Shown here: positions 18,946-26,762 of the stretch, in pieces
Numbering within the stretch: position 1 is the stretch's first letter
Layout of the letters: each line of letters starts with the position of its first letter
Assembly (NCBI GenBank): GCA_051861545.1
Contig: JBIMKP010000022.1
Coordinates: 1 to 64,000, forward strand
Source: CAISCU01 sp051861545
GTDB taxonomy: Bacteria; Bacteroidota; Bacteroidia; UKL13-3
Direction of reading: 5' to 3'
DNA length: 64,000 nt
Notes under the pieces: generated by a model
Told to the model about the DNA's origin: nothing
Database searches by the model: none
The model's input: only the letters and a program-made list of their open reading frames with translations
Program-made: the position numbers and the translations under genes

Positions 18946-18975
18946 CTGAATTTGTTATTATTTCTATTCTTCAAT

Positions 18976-19857
18976 TTATTTAGATTCAAAATGTTCAACG
19001 CAGATTTTAGCAATTTCTGCTATGATTTTCTCATTGGTCTCCTCATTTTCTTTGCTATCTTTTACAAATACTGAAATAATCAAAATTTGACCATTTTTAA
19101 ATGGAATTATTCCTACATCATTTACCGCTTCAGTAATTCCTTTAGAATTTTGATCTGAAGTTCCTGTTTTATGTGCAACAATATATTTAGGTAGGAGGTA
19201 AGGAAGACGTTTGGCTCCCGTGTAATTAATCGCCATGAATTCCAATAAAAGCCTTCTACTTTCTTCCGACAATATTTTATTGTTTTGTAAGGATTCAAGT
19301 ATTGCTGTTATTGTTTTTAAATCTACCCAGTTATCATAAATTCTTTCTCTTTTCTCATGTTTTTGTTGTTCTGTCCATTTCATGGAAATGCCTTTGAATC
19401 CTTCTTGATGAAAGAATTTTTCTACAACAAGAGGAGAGCCAATCAGTTTAAATAAAAGATCACAGCTGTTGTTATCACTGTATGAAATAACATTGTTTAA
19501 TAAATCAAAAATATTTACTTTACCTTTTTTTGATGGGAATTTTTCTATAAGAGGACCAAAGCTAGAAAAAATATCTTTTTCATCAAATTGAATTTCTTGT
19601 ATTAATCTCAGATTACCTTCCTCAACCTGTTTTAAGACATAAATTGCTAATGGTAATTTGTAAACGCTCATCATTGGAAATTTGGTTTCATTGAGTCGGT
19701 ATAAACCATTTTTCTCCCCAATAATTTTTACACCAACACCAATTTGAGCTTTGTAGTTTTTGCAGTACTCATCGAGTTTGATTTCCAATTTTGATTGCGA
19801 ACATGAAATCAAAGATGAAGAACAAAACAAGATAAATAAGTAAATAATTTTATTCAT
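18976..19857 (-). CDS. Class A beta-lactamase, likely subclass A2
   Basis: 293 residues and an intact active site: S64-x-x-K67 (MMSVYKLPL), S127-D-N129 (ISYSDNNS), omega-loop Glu E163 (WTEQQKH) and K230-T-G-T233 (AHKTGTS). It is preceded by a lipoprotein signal with Cys at about residue 19 (SLISCS), so it should sit in the periplasm as a lipoprotein. The insertion-rich omega region and the YDNWVDLK segment resemble the Bacteroidota A2 enzymes (CfxA, CepA, PER-like), which hydrolyse cephalosporins; that assignment is by pattern only. The first 8 nt overlap the end of the split GNAT gene, so it belongs to the same operon as the methyltransferases and GNATs upstream. Confidence 0.88.
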   Translation of the reverse strand: MNKIIYLFILFCSSSLISCSQSKLEIKLDEYCKNYKAQIGVGVKIIGEKNGLYRLNETKFPMMSVYKLPLAIYVLKQVEEGNLRLIQEIQFDEKDIFSSFGPLIEKFPSKKGKVNIFDLLNNVISYSDNNSCDLLFKLIGSPLVVEKFFHQEGFKGISMKWTEQQKHEKRERIYDNWVDLKTITAILESLQNNKILSEESRRLLLEFMAINYTGAKRLPYLLPKYIVAHKTGTSDQNSKGITEAVNDVGIIPFKNGQILIISVFVKDSKENEETNEKIIAEIAKICVEHFESK

Positions 19858-20602
19858 GATTCAAGATAAACTTTAATCCTAATTCTCCATCAAATTCTAT
19901 TTCTGAAAACAAATTCATTCCTATTTTCTGTAACACTTTTGCTGATGAAGTATTTTCCTTTTTGCAGCGAGCAACAATTTGTTTGATGTCTAATATCTCA
20001 AAACCATATTTTAAAGTTGCTATTGCTGATTCTGTTGCATATCCCATATTCCAATATTCTTCAAGAAATCTGAATCCAATATCAGTTTCATTTAAATCTT
20101 CCTGAAATCTTAATCCACACCAGCCTAAAAATTGAGAATCTGTCTTTCTGTGAACAATCCATCTACATAGGGCCCGCTGAAAAAGACAGAAACAGGTCAG
20201 ATTTTAGACGCTGCCAAATTAGATGTATATATAATACTTCAATTTGGCAGCAACGACAAAGATGGCCTTGTTTCTGTCTTTAAGTTAATTGAAAACCAAT
20301 TGTACTTAATGCAAGAATTTTTAAGTAATTGCTCTTAAAACCTTGCATTTAAATTATTAAATATAGTCTAATTGATTGATATTAAGTTCTAATAACGATT
20401 TTCAGCAGGCCTTACCTAATCCATATTTTGAATATTGCTCATAGTTTAAAATGAGTTCTTCTGCTTCCTGAATATTATTAAATGGCTTGTCACCTGTAAA
20501 TTTTAATACATTCGGATTGGAATTTAATCGAAACAAATCTGGCGCATCATCTAAGGTCCATTCTCTTAAAATCAATCTTTCTGTTTCAGTAATAATTTTC
20601 AT
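19850..20602 (-). pseudogene. GNAT acetyltransferase gene split by a MITE-like insertion
   Basis: The N-terminal part (20602 down to about 20413) reads MKIITETERLILREWTLDD...YSKYGLG and the C-terminal part (20164 down to 19850) reads RWIVHRKTDSQFLGWCGL...NMGYATESAIATLKYG. Between them is the 244-bp element at 20169-20412. Removing the element and one copy of the 5-bp target duplication joins GLG to RW in frame, giving the canonical RimJ-type YGLGRW motif and a protein of about 167 residues. As it stands, translation ends three codons into the repeat. A distal start at 20047 would give only the last 65 residues. The N-terminal ATG overlaps the upstream methyltransferase stop (ATGA). Confidence 0.9.
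20169..20412 (-). mobile_element. MITE-like element, copy 1 (inverted)
   Basis: 244 bp with ends AGGGCCCGCTGAAAA and TTTTCAGCAGGCCT, flanked by TACAT (20164-20168) and TACCT (20413-20417), a 5-bp duplication with one change. Internal nested stems: GACAGAAAC/GTTTCTGTC, CTGCCAAATT/AATTTGGCAG and TGCAAG/CTTGCA. It carries no open frame. It is the same element as at 34446-34690 and 52578-52827 but in the opposite direction, and it interrupts a GNAT gene. Confidence 0.9.
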
Positions 20603-21402
20603 TTTTTCAAACCAATCAAACTATAAGCCATAGGAATTTCATGATTTAAACTTTTGATGGTAAACCTTCCTTTTTCAAGTTCTTGCGTATTTTTAAAACA
20701 AGGATAGGGTGAAAACGCATATTCCTTAAAGTCTAAAATTTCTATTTTTTGTTTGATTAATGCTTGAAATACTTCAGACAAAGAATGATTCCAACAAACA
20801 TATTTCTGCTGAATATCTGCATCTCTATTGGCATAAGTACCAGATTCCGTTTCAATAATTTCACCTTTGTTAAAATATGAATATGCAATTTTTTTAAAAT
20901 CATCATCAAACATCCAAACCACAGGATGAAATTCAACAAAAATGAATTGTCCGCCTGGTTTTAACATTTGTTGTATAACATCAGCCCATTTATCTAAATC
21001 GGGTAACCAACCAATTGTTCCATAACTTGTATAAACAATATCAAATTGTTCTTTTAAAACTTCAGGTACAGAATAAACATCAGTGCATATAAACCTACAA
21101 GGAATATTCATTGCAGAAGAAATTTCCTTAGCTTTTTCAATAGCTTTATCAGATAAATCTATGCCAGTAACTTCAGCACCTAATCGTGCTAGAGAAAGAC
21201 TGTCTTGACCAAAATGACATTGTAAATGAAGGATTTTTTTGCCTTTGATATCACCCAATAAAGCTAATTCAATTTCCTTAAGAGAGTTGTCGCCTTTAGC
21301 AAATCCGGCCATATCATAAAAATCAGATTCAAGATGTATATCAACCTTGTTATTCCATGATTTTTGGTTCAAATCCAGGTAATTGTCATATTCATTTTCC
21401 AT
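20599..21402 (-). CDS. Class I SAM-dependent methyltransferase
   Basis: 267 residues. Motif I is ILHLQCHFGQDSLSLARLGA, with VTGIDLSDKAIEKAKE next, then FDIVYTSYGTIGWLPDLDKW and LKPGGQFIFVEFHPVVWM. The LQCHFGQD form of motif I is typical of a Bacteroidota/Firmicutes group of small-molecule methyltransferases of unknown target. It begins immediately after the stop of the upstream GNAT gene (no gap) and its stop overlaps the next GNAT start, so it is firmly inside an operon. Confidence 0.85.
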   Translation of the reverse strand: MENEYDNYLDLNQKSWNNKVDIHLESDFYDMAGFAKGDNSLKEIELALLGDIKGKKILHLQCHFGQDSLSLARLGAEVTGIDLSDKAIEKAKEISSAMNIPCRFICTDVYSVPEVLKEQFDIVYTSYGTIGWLPDLDKWADVIQQMLKPGGQFIFVEFHPVVWMFDDDFKKIAYSYFNKGEIIETESGTYANRDADIQQKYVCWNHSLSEVFQALIKQKIEILDFKEYAFSPYPCFKNTQELEKGRFTIKSLNHEIPMAYSLIGLKK

Positions 21403-21900
21403 TCAATTTTTTAAATTTAATCTGTATAACCAATACTGCTTACCCAAAATTGGTTCTAATTCCTTACTTATTACAAAGCCTTTTTTCTCATAAATATGAC
21501 GTGCTGCAGGCATCATTTCTGATGTATGTAAGCCAATGATTTCTTCATTTTTTATGATGGCTTCTTCAATACACATTTCAGTAATTTTTGAAGCCAATCC
21601 CAATCCTTTAAATTCTGGATGAATTCCAATCATTCTAATATAGGACCAATCTGCAGGATAGATATTAGTTGGATTTCCTGAATAAATTAAAAATCCCATG
21701 CCAATAATTTTACCTTCAAATTCAGCAACAAATCCTTTCCCAATTTTCATCATGTTTTCATACAATTCTGATTTTTGTAAATTGGTTTCCATTAAGGATT
21801 TATTTTCTTCACTTAATAAAGGAAAGTATTCTCCATATGCCATTAAACCCAATGGAATCAACTGATTTATATCTTCAGTAGTGGCAATTCTAAATTCCAT
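21403..21900 (-). CDS. GNAT family N-acetyltransferase
   Basis: 165 residues. The GNAT core is clear: GFVAEFEGKIIGMGFLI, then the acetyl-CoA motif IRMIGIHPEFKGLGLASKIT (Q/R-x-x-G-x-G/A as KGLGLA) and the C-terminal TSEMMPAARHIYEKKGF. Substrate unknown. It abuts the methyltransferase genes on both sides (1 nt upstream, 0 nt downstream), indicating tight co-expression. Confidence 0.85.
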   Translation of the reverse strand: MEFRIATTEDINQLIPLGLMAYGEYFPLLSEENKSLMETNLQKSELYENMMKIGKGFVAEFEGKIIGMGFLIYSGNPTNIYPADWSYIRMIGIHPEFKGLGLASKITEMCIEEAIIKNEEIIGLHTSEMMPAARHIYEKKGFVISKELEPILGKQYWLYRLNLKN

Positions 21901-21901
21901 T

Positions 21902-22651
21902 TTATATTTTTCTTATAAGTTGATATTGGTACGAAAAGTCAATTTGTAATGGATTAACTTCATCCTTAAAATAAAAAATTAATTCATTTTTCAATTGATT
22001 TTCAATCGATTCATAATTCGTTTTGCCAAGATTTACACTGTTTGAAATATTACTTTGAGTACATAAATACTGAACAAAATCAAGCAAAGAAAAGGAAATT
22101 TGATGTTCTCCTTTTTCTTCCTTTATTAAACATAAATTTTCAGGAAGGATTGTTTGAATGTCTATAGAATTTCTTTGTGGTACTGGAAAATGTTGTTTAA
22201 AATAAGATTCATACCAATTGTTTAAATTGGTTTGATTTAGTTTGATTTGATGATCATAAACTAACAACCAGGCTTTGGGTTTTAGTAATCTGCTTACTTC
22301 ATTAAAAACACTATTTGAATCCATCCAATGTAAAGCAGAAGCTATGGTAATAATATCAAAACTTTCATTTTGGAAGTCTAAATTTTTACCTTCTGAAATA
22401 AAATAAGTAATAGCTTCATTTGGGATAGATTGTTCTATCATAAATGCAGAAGAATCACATGCAAAAACCTTTTCTGCAACTTCACATAGCGCTTTTGAAG
22501 ATAAACCTGTACCACAAGCTAAATCTAATCCCATAGGCAATTTGTGTTTAAATTGAAGGAATCGTCTTAACTGTTTCATGATTAGCTCATGGTAATATGG
22601 CCTTGATTTGGCATATCGTTTTGCAGCTTCTAAATTATCAAAATGATTCAA
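21902..22651 (-). CDS. Class I SAM-dependent methyltransferase
   Basis: 249 residues, first gene of the minus-strand GNAT/methyltransferase/beta-lactamase run. Motif I GLDLACGTGLSSKALCEVAE, KVFACDSSAFMIEQ, then FDIITIASALHWMDSNSVFNEVSRLLKPKAWLLVY. The ALHWMD form is shared with the gene at 14795-15529, suggesting related enzymes. Target unknown. Confidence 0.85.
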   Translation of the reverse strand: MNHFDNLEAAKRYAKSRPYYHELIMKQLRRFLQFKHKLPMGLDLACGTGLSSKALCEVAEKVFACDSSAFMIEQSIPNEAITYFISEGKNLDFQNESFDIITIASALHWMDSNSVFNEVSRLLKPKAWLLVYDHQIKLNQTNLNNWYESYFKQHFPVPQRNSIDIQTILPENLCLIKEEKGEHQISFSLLDFVQYLCTQSNISNSVNLGKTNYESIENQLKNELIFYFKDEVNPLQIDFSYQYQLIRKI

Positions 22652-22720
22652 AGTATTAATTTGGTTTTAAATTTTATATTTCTTGATTTGCTTTTAATAC
22701 CTTTTATAGAAGTATTAGAA

Positions 22721-23677
22721 TCAATTCAACTCAGCTCTTTTAAGTCTGTCATTAATTGCCAAACCCAATCCTGTTTCTGGGAACTTTTCAGCTAAAATTA
22801 AATCAGCGTTTTTAGCATCAGCATTTCTCATAGCAGCAAATAATAATTGTGCTGCTTCATTTAAATCAGCGTTTTTAGATAGAATAATTTGATTTGTTTC
22901 CGGAATATTTTCATCAAAATCTTTAAAACGAATTCCTATAATATTTTTCGCTTTTAGATTTATTGGAAGCTCATCAAAATTCCCAATTATTAGTCTGGTA
23001 TTTGGAGCATAATGTCGGCTTAGCATACCCGGAGCTTCAGGATTTTCATTGTTCAAAAGTTTACTTTTGTCAAGTGATTTTCCTAAAACACTTTCAATCT
23101 CCTCAATAGCTAGGCCACCTAATCGTAATAGGGCAGGAGTGCTTCCAACAAATGAAATGATAGTTGATTCTAATCCAATTGCACAATTTCCACCATCTAA
23201 AACATAGGGTATTTTTTCTCCGAATTGCTCATAAACATGTTGAGCGTTTGTAGGACTAATACTACCCGATACATTAGCGCTTGGAGCAGCAAGTGGATAA
23301 TCCAAAAGTTTTAATAAATCTAAGCAGATTTTATGATTTGGTATTCTAATAGCAACAGAAGCATGACCAGCAGTGACTATATCTGGAATCTTATTTCCTT
23401 TAGGAACCACAAGAGTTAATGGTCCGGGTGAGAATTTCTCGGCAAGGAGTAAAGCCTCTTCAGGAATCTTAATTCCCCAAGAAAGAAATTTTTCAAAGCT
23501 ATTGCTATGAATAATTAAAGGATTAAACTGAGGTCTTCCTTTTGTTTCATAAATTTTAGCAACAGCAGTTCCATTAAAAGCATTGGCTGCTAATCCATAC
23601 ACGGTTTCGGTAGGAATAGCAACCAATTCTCCATTAGTAAGCAGATTTGCTGCTTTTGAAATATCAGAACCAATCAT
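22721..23677 (-). CDS. L-threonylcarbamoyladenylate synthase (Sua5/TsaC)
   Basis: 318 residues with both parts of the long Sua5 form. The YrdC domain has LLTNGELVAIPTETVYGLAANAF, KGRPQFNPLIIH and PLAAPSANVSGSISPT; the C-terminal Sua5 domain starts after the linker with PGMLSRHYAPNTRLIIG. The enzyme makes threonylcarbamoyl-AMP for the t6A37 modification of ANN-decoding tRNAs. It follows the response regulator gene by 6 nt on the same strand, so both are probably one transcript. Confidence 0.93.
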   Translation of the reverse strand: MIGSDISKAANLLTNGELVAIPTETVYGLAANAFNGTAVAKIYETKGRPQFNPLIIHSNSFEKFLSWGIKIPEEALLLAEKFSPGPLTLVVPKGNKIPDIVTAGHASVAIRIPNHKICLDLLKLLDYPLAAPSANVSGSISPTNAQHVYEQFGEKIPYVLDGGNCAIGLESTIISFVGSTPALLRLGGLAIEEIESVLGKSLDKSKLLNNENPEAPGMLSRHYAPNTRLIIGNFDELPINLKAKNIIGIRFKDFDENIPETNQIILSKNADLNEAAQLLFAAMRNADAKNADLILAEKFPETGLGLAINDRLKRAELN

Positions 23678-23683
23678 GGTGCT

Positions 23684-25048
23684 TTATTCAGCTTCGCCTC
23701 TTCTTAAGCTGTATTTTTCAATTTTATTGTAAAGATGACTTCTTTGAATGTCGATTTCTTGAGCTGTTTTAGCCACATTCCATCCATTCTTTTTCAGCTT
23801 TTCTTCAATGAAAATTCTTTCTACATATTCTTTAAAATCTTGCAGAGTGCTGAATCTTTCATAGATAGATTTTTCTTCATCACGCGCATTGATTGGATTT
23901 GCAAATTTCTGAATGTCTTCAACAGTTATTCTTTGTTGACCAAGAATTACCAATCTTTCTACAATATTTCTTAATTCACGAATATTTCCACTGAAGTTTA
24001 GTTTTTTCAATTCTTCCAGCGATTGTGGTAAGAAACCTCTTTTTGGAATTCCACTGTCTTCACAAATTTCTCTGATGAATTTTTCAGCCAATAAAGGAAT
24101 ATCTTCTCTTCTTTCACCCAATGAAGGTACATGAATCAAAATAACACTTAAACGGTGGTATAAGTCCATTCTAAAATTACCTTTTTCAATTTCTTTTAAA
24201 AGATTTTTATTGGTTGCAGCAATTACTCTAACATCAACATCAATATCTTTTTCACCACCAACACGAGTAATTTTATTTTCCTGCAAAGCTCTTAAAACTT
24301 TAGCTTGGGCCGATAAACTCATATCTCCGATTTCATCAAGAAATAAAGTACCGCCATTTGATTGTTCAAATTTTCCAATTCTTTGTTTGATAGCCGATGT
24401 AAAAGCACCTTTTTCATGTCCAAACAATTCACTTTCAATTAATTCAGCAGGAATTGCAGCACAATTTACTTCGATTATTGGCCCTTTAGCTCTATTACTT
24501 TTTTCATGAATCCATCGCGCAACTAATTCTTTTCCGGTGCCATTTTCACCTGTAACTAAAACGCGGGCATCGGTTGGAGCAACTTTTTCAATTGTTTCCA
24601 AAATATTTACAATTGCTGGCGTTTCACCAATAATTTCTCTTGTTTTAGAAACACGTCTCCTAAGAACTTTAGTTTCAATAACTAAGTCCTTTTTATCAAC
24701 AGCGTTACGTAGAGTGATGAGTAATTTGTTCAGGTCTGGGGGCTTCACAATGAAGTCAAAAGCACCTTTTTTTGTAGCTTCAACTGCCATCTCAACATTA
24801 CCATGTCCGGATATCATAATGAAGGGTAGGTCTTCGTCGATTTCCCTAGATTTTTCTAGGACTGTCATGCCATCCATCTTAGGCATTTTAACATCACAAA
24901 GTACTACATCAAACTCCTCATTTTCGATTTTATTTAAACCTTCTTCACCGTTCGAAGCTTCATCAACCTGGTAGCTTTCATATTCCAGAATTTCACGAAG
25001 TGTGTTACGAATCGCTTTTTCGTCATCAATAATTAAAATTTTCGCCAT
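23684..25048 (-). CDS. Sigma-54-dependent response regulator (NtrC family)
   Basis: 454 residues in three parts: receiver domain (1-120) with acidic D8-D9 and phosphoacceptor D52 (VLCDVKMPKMDG), AAA+ domain (about 140-370) with Walker A G167-E174 (GENGTGKE), Walker B TLFLDEIGD (234-242), and a Fis-type HTH at the C-terminus (WNVAKTAQEIDIQRSHLYNKI). The sigma-54 contact loop reads GAFTSA at 214-219 instead of the usual GAFTGA. It activates transcription from -24/-12 promoters after phosphorylation. No histidine kinase gene lies in the window. Confidence 0.93.
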   Translation of the reverse strand: MAKILIIDDEKAIRNTLREILEYESYQVDEASNGEEGLNKIENEEFDVVLCDVKMPKMDGMTVLEKSREIDEDLPFIMISGHGNVEMAVEATKKGAFDFIVKPPDLNKLLITLRNAVDKKDLVIETKVLRRRVSKTREIIGETPAIVNILETIEKVAPTDARVLVTGENGTGKELVARWIHEKSNRAKGPIIEVNCAAIPAELIESELFGHEKGAFTSAIKQRIGKFEQSNGGTLFLDEIGDMSLSAQAKVLRALQENKITRVGGEKDIDVDVRVIAATNKNLLKEIEKGNFRMDLYHRLSVILIHVPSLGERREDIPLLAEKFIREICEDSGIPKRGFLPQSLEELKKLNFSGNIRELRNIVERLVILGQQRITVEDIQKFANPINARDEEKSIYERFSTLQDFKEYVERIFIEEKLKKNGWNVAKTAQEIDIQRSHLYNKIEKYSLRRGEAE

Positions 25049-25128
25049 ATCTTGTGTGCACTTAGAGGTGTAAAAGTGACAAATTTTGTATACAATTAAA
25101 ACCTTGTTGATATTTGGTTGATTAAAAC

Positions 25129-26001
25129 ATGCTGATGAACCTGGATATAGTCATTTCGAAAGTTTTGGGAAAGCCCGCTCATATTTATGGTGTTTACCAT
25201 GTAGGAGGTGGTTCTATTAATCAGACCTACAAGGTGTTAACTGATGTTGGTACCTATTTTGTAAAGGTAAATAATGTTCAAACTTATCCTAAATTTTTTG
25301 AAAAAGAATTAAGTGGATTGAAGTTTCTAAAAGAAGCAAATTGTTTAAATGTTGTTCAAGCTTTAGGATGTTTTCATCATGAACAATATAATTATTTGGT
25401 TTTAGAGTGGATTGAAGAAGGACCAATGATGAATAATTATTGGGAGGAATTAGGAGAAGGATTGGCCAAGCTACATTTAAAGACCAATAAATATTTTGGA
25501 TTTTCAGAAGATAATTATTTGAGCTCTTTGCCTCAAATAAATTCAAAAAACAGTAGCTGGGCAGATTTTTATATTGAACAAAGATTAGAGCCTTTAGTTA
25601 AACGCGCTTCAGATTTAGCTCTTATTGATTCACAGATAGCAAAAAAGCTTGTTGATTATTATAAACTGGTTGAATCAGTATTTCCGGATGAACCTCCTGC
25701 ATTATTACATGGAGATTTGTGGAAAGGGAATGTTTTGGCAAATGAAGAAGGCAAGCCAACCTTAATTGATCCTGCAATTTATTTCGGTCATAGAGAAATG
25801 GATATTGCCATGACTCAGTTTGTAGGAAAATTTCCAAATGAATTTTACGATGCCTACCAATCAGTTTATCCTTTAAAGGAGGATTGGGAATATAGAATGG
25901 ACTTCTGTTTGATTTATTATCAACTAGTCCATTTGAATTTATTCGGCAACTCCTATTTAAACCAGTTATCCGGCAATTTAGATAGGTGGCTTGGAATTTA
26001 A
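25129..26001 (+). CDS. Fructosamine/ketosamine kinase family protein
   Basis: About 290 residues (a start at the second Met, 25135, is equally possible). Kinase-like fold: glycine-rich GGGSINQTYKVLTDVGTYFVKVN with the Lys, hinge YLVLEWIEEG, catalytic loop PALLHGDLWKGNVL (Asp of HGDLWKGN) and metal site LIDPAIYFGHREMDIAM. This fits the FN3K-related group, which phosphorylates glycated amines for repair. The family also resembles aminoglycoside phosphotransferases, but HGDLWKGN and GHREMD favour FN3K. It is divergent from the response regulator gene. Confidence 0.9.
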   Translation: MLMNLDIVISKVLGKPAHIYGVYHVGGGSINQTYKVLTDVGTYFVKVNNVQTYPKFFEKELSGLKFLKEANCLNVVQALGCFHHEQYNYLVLEWIEEGPMMNNYWEELGEGLAKLHLKTNKYFGFSEDNYLSSLPQINSKNSSWADFYIEQRLEPLVKRASDLALIDSQIAKKLVDYYKLVESVFPDEPPALLHGDLWKGNVLANEEGKPTLIDPAIYFGHREMDIAMTQFVGKFPNEFYDAYQSVYPLKEDWEYRMDFCLIYYQLVHLNLFGNSYLNQLSGNLDRWLGI

Positions 26002-26051
26002 ATACTTTATTCGTTACTTTACATAAACAATAAAGCTAATAGTGTAAAGAT

Positions 26052-26225
26052 ATGAATCAACAAGTAAACTCGAAAGCCTTGATTTTCATGCTGGGAACAG
26101 GCGTTTTATTCTGCTTAATCATGATATTTATCGTGGCCACTGGATTTGAAATCGATTTGAATGGTGCCATTGAAGATGGAGTAGAAAAGGAATTAATGAG
26201 CGTTTTTAGAAGCTCCGGTAGATAA
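26052..26225 (+). CDS. Small single-pass membrane protein, 57 residues
   Basis: An open frame ATG 26052 to TAA 26223-26225. Short polar N-terminus MNQQVNSKA, one hydrophobic helix (LIFMLGTGVLFCLIMIFIVA), then an acidic stretch and a basic end FRSSGR. Codon use looks like the neighbours. It lies 50 nt after the kinase gene and 100 nt before the rnpB terminator. No family recognised; small membrane protein by composition only. Confidence 0.55.
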   Translation: MNQQVNSKALIFMLGTGVLFCLIMIFIVATGFEIDLNGAIEDGVEKELMSVFRSSGR

Positions 26226-26324
26226 GTAAAAACCGCCACTTATCAAATTAATGCTGTTTAAATTAATTTTTAAGCAGCTCGACCCGAAATTGATTTTTTA
26301 AAGTTCTATATTTTTGATTGAAGA

Positions 26325-26350
26325 AAAAAAGGGGCAATTGCCCCTTTTTT
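26325..26350. terminator. Bidirectional terminator at the 3' end of rnpB
   Basis: A perfect palindrome: GGGGCAATTGCCCC flanked by A6 and T6, so it has a U-tract on either strand. It terminates rnpB on the minus strand and can stop plus-strand transcription from the kinase side. Confidence 0.9.
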
Positions 26351-26727
26351 ACAAAATCATAAGCCGGGTTCTGTTATTAAACATTGCTGTTTAATTGGCT
26401 ATCATTTCTCTTGGCCTGACGTTGCCATCAGGCTCTAGCAGTCTACCCACCTCAATATAATTTCCGAAGAAATTAAGCAAACGAGCAGTTTGACGATTGA
26501 GGCCTATTTGACCTTGCAACCCATAAGGTTTACATTGCCTTCTTTATCACTAAAGAAGCGGTGGGCTCTTACTCCACCATTTCACCCTTACCAATTTAAA
26601 TAAATAAACTGGCGGTATACTTTCTGTTGCACTTTCTGTATTTCTTGCGAAATCCTGTCTGTTAGGCAGTATGGTGCTCTGTGTTGCCCGGACTTTCCTC
26701 TGATTACTCAGCGATAACCGATTTTGC
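26351..26727 (-). ncRNA. rnpB: RNase P RNA (bacterial type A)
   Basis: The catalytic RNA that removes tRNA 5' leaders. On the minus strand the universal GAGGAAAGTCCGGGC element lies at about 26688-26703 and the 3' conserved ACAGAACCCGGCTTA near 26362-26376. GCAAAATC (26720-26727) pairs with GATTTTGT (26351-26358), which is helix P1 and fixes both ends. AGTAAGAGCCCACCG and GGTGGGTAGACTGC blocks are also present. Length, about 377 nt, is normal. Confidence 0.95.
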
Positions 26728-26731
26728 TTGA

Positions 26732-26762
26732 CAAAGGTAATTAAAAGGGATAGCTTTTCTCT
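26732..26762 (-). promoter_or_regulatory. rnpB promoter overlapping the end of ppk1
   Basis: On the minus strand the Bacteroidota -7 box TACCTTTG spans 26739-26732, placing the start about 5 nt downstream, at the first base of helix P1. The -33 region (TTTA-rich, near 26760) is less clear. The promoter lies across the last codons of ppk1, so rnpB is expressed independently of it. Confidence 0.65.

Noticed and set aside
20169..20412. A link between the 244-bp tandem unit and the 244-bp MITE
   Set aside because: The lengths agree by chance; the sequences and end motifs are different.
23735..24974. Plus-strand open frames antisense to the response regulator
   Set aside because: They are reverse-frame shadows of a strongly conserved gene; the opposite strand has all motifs.
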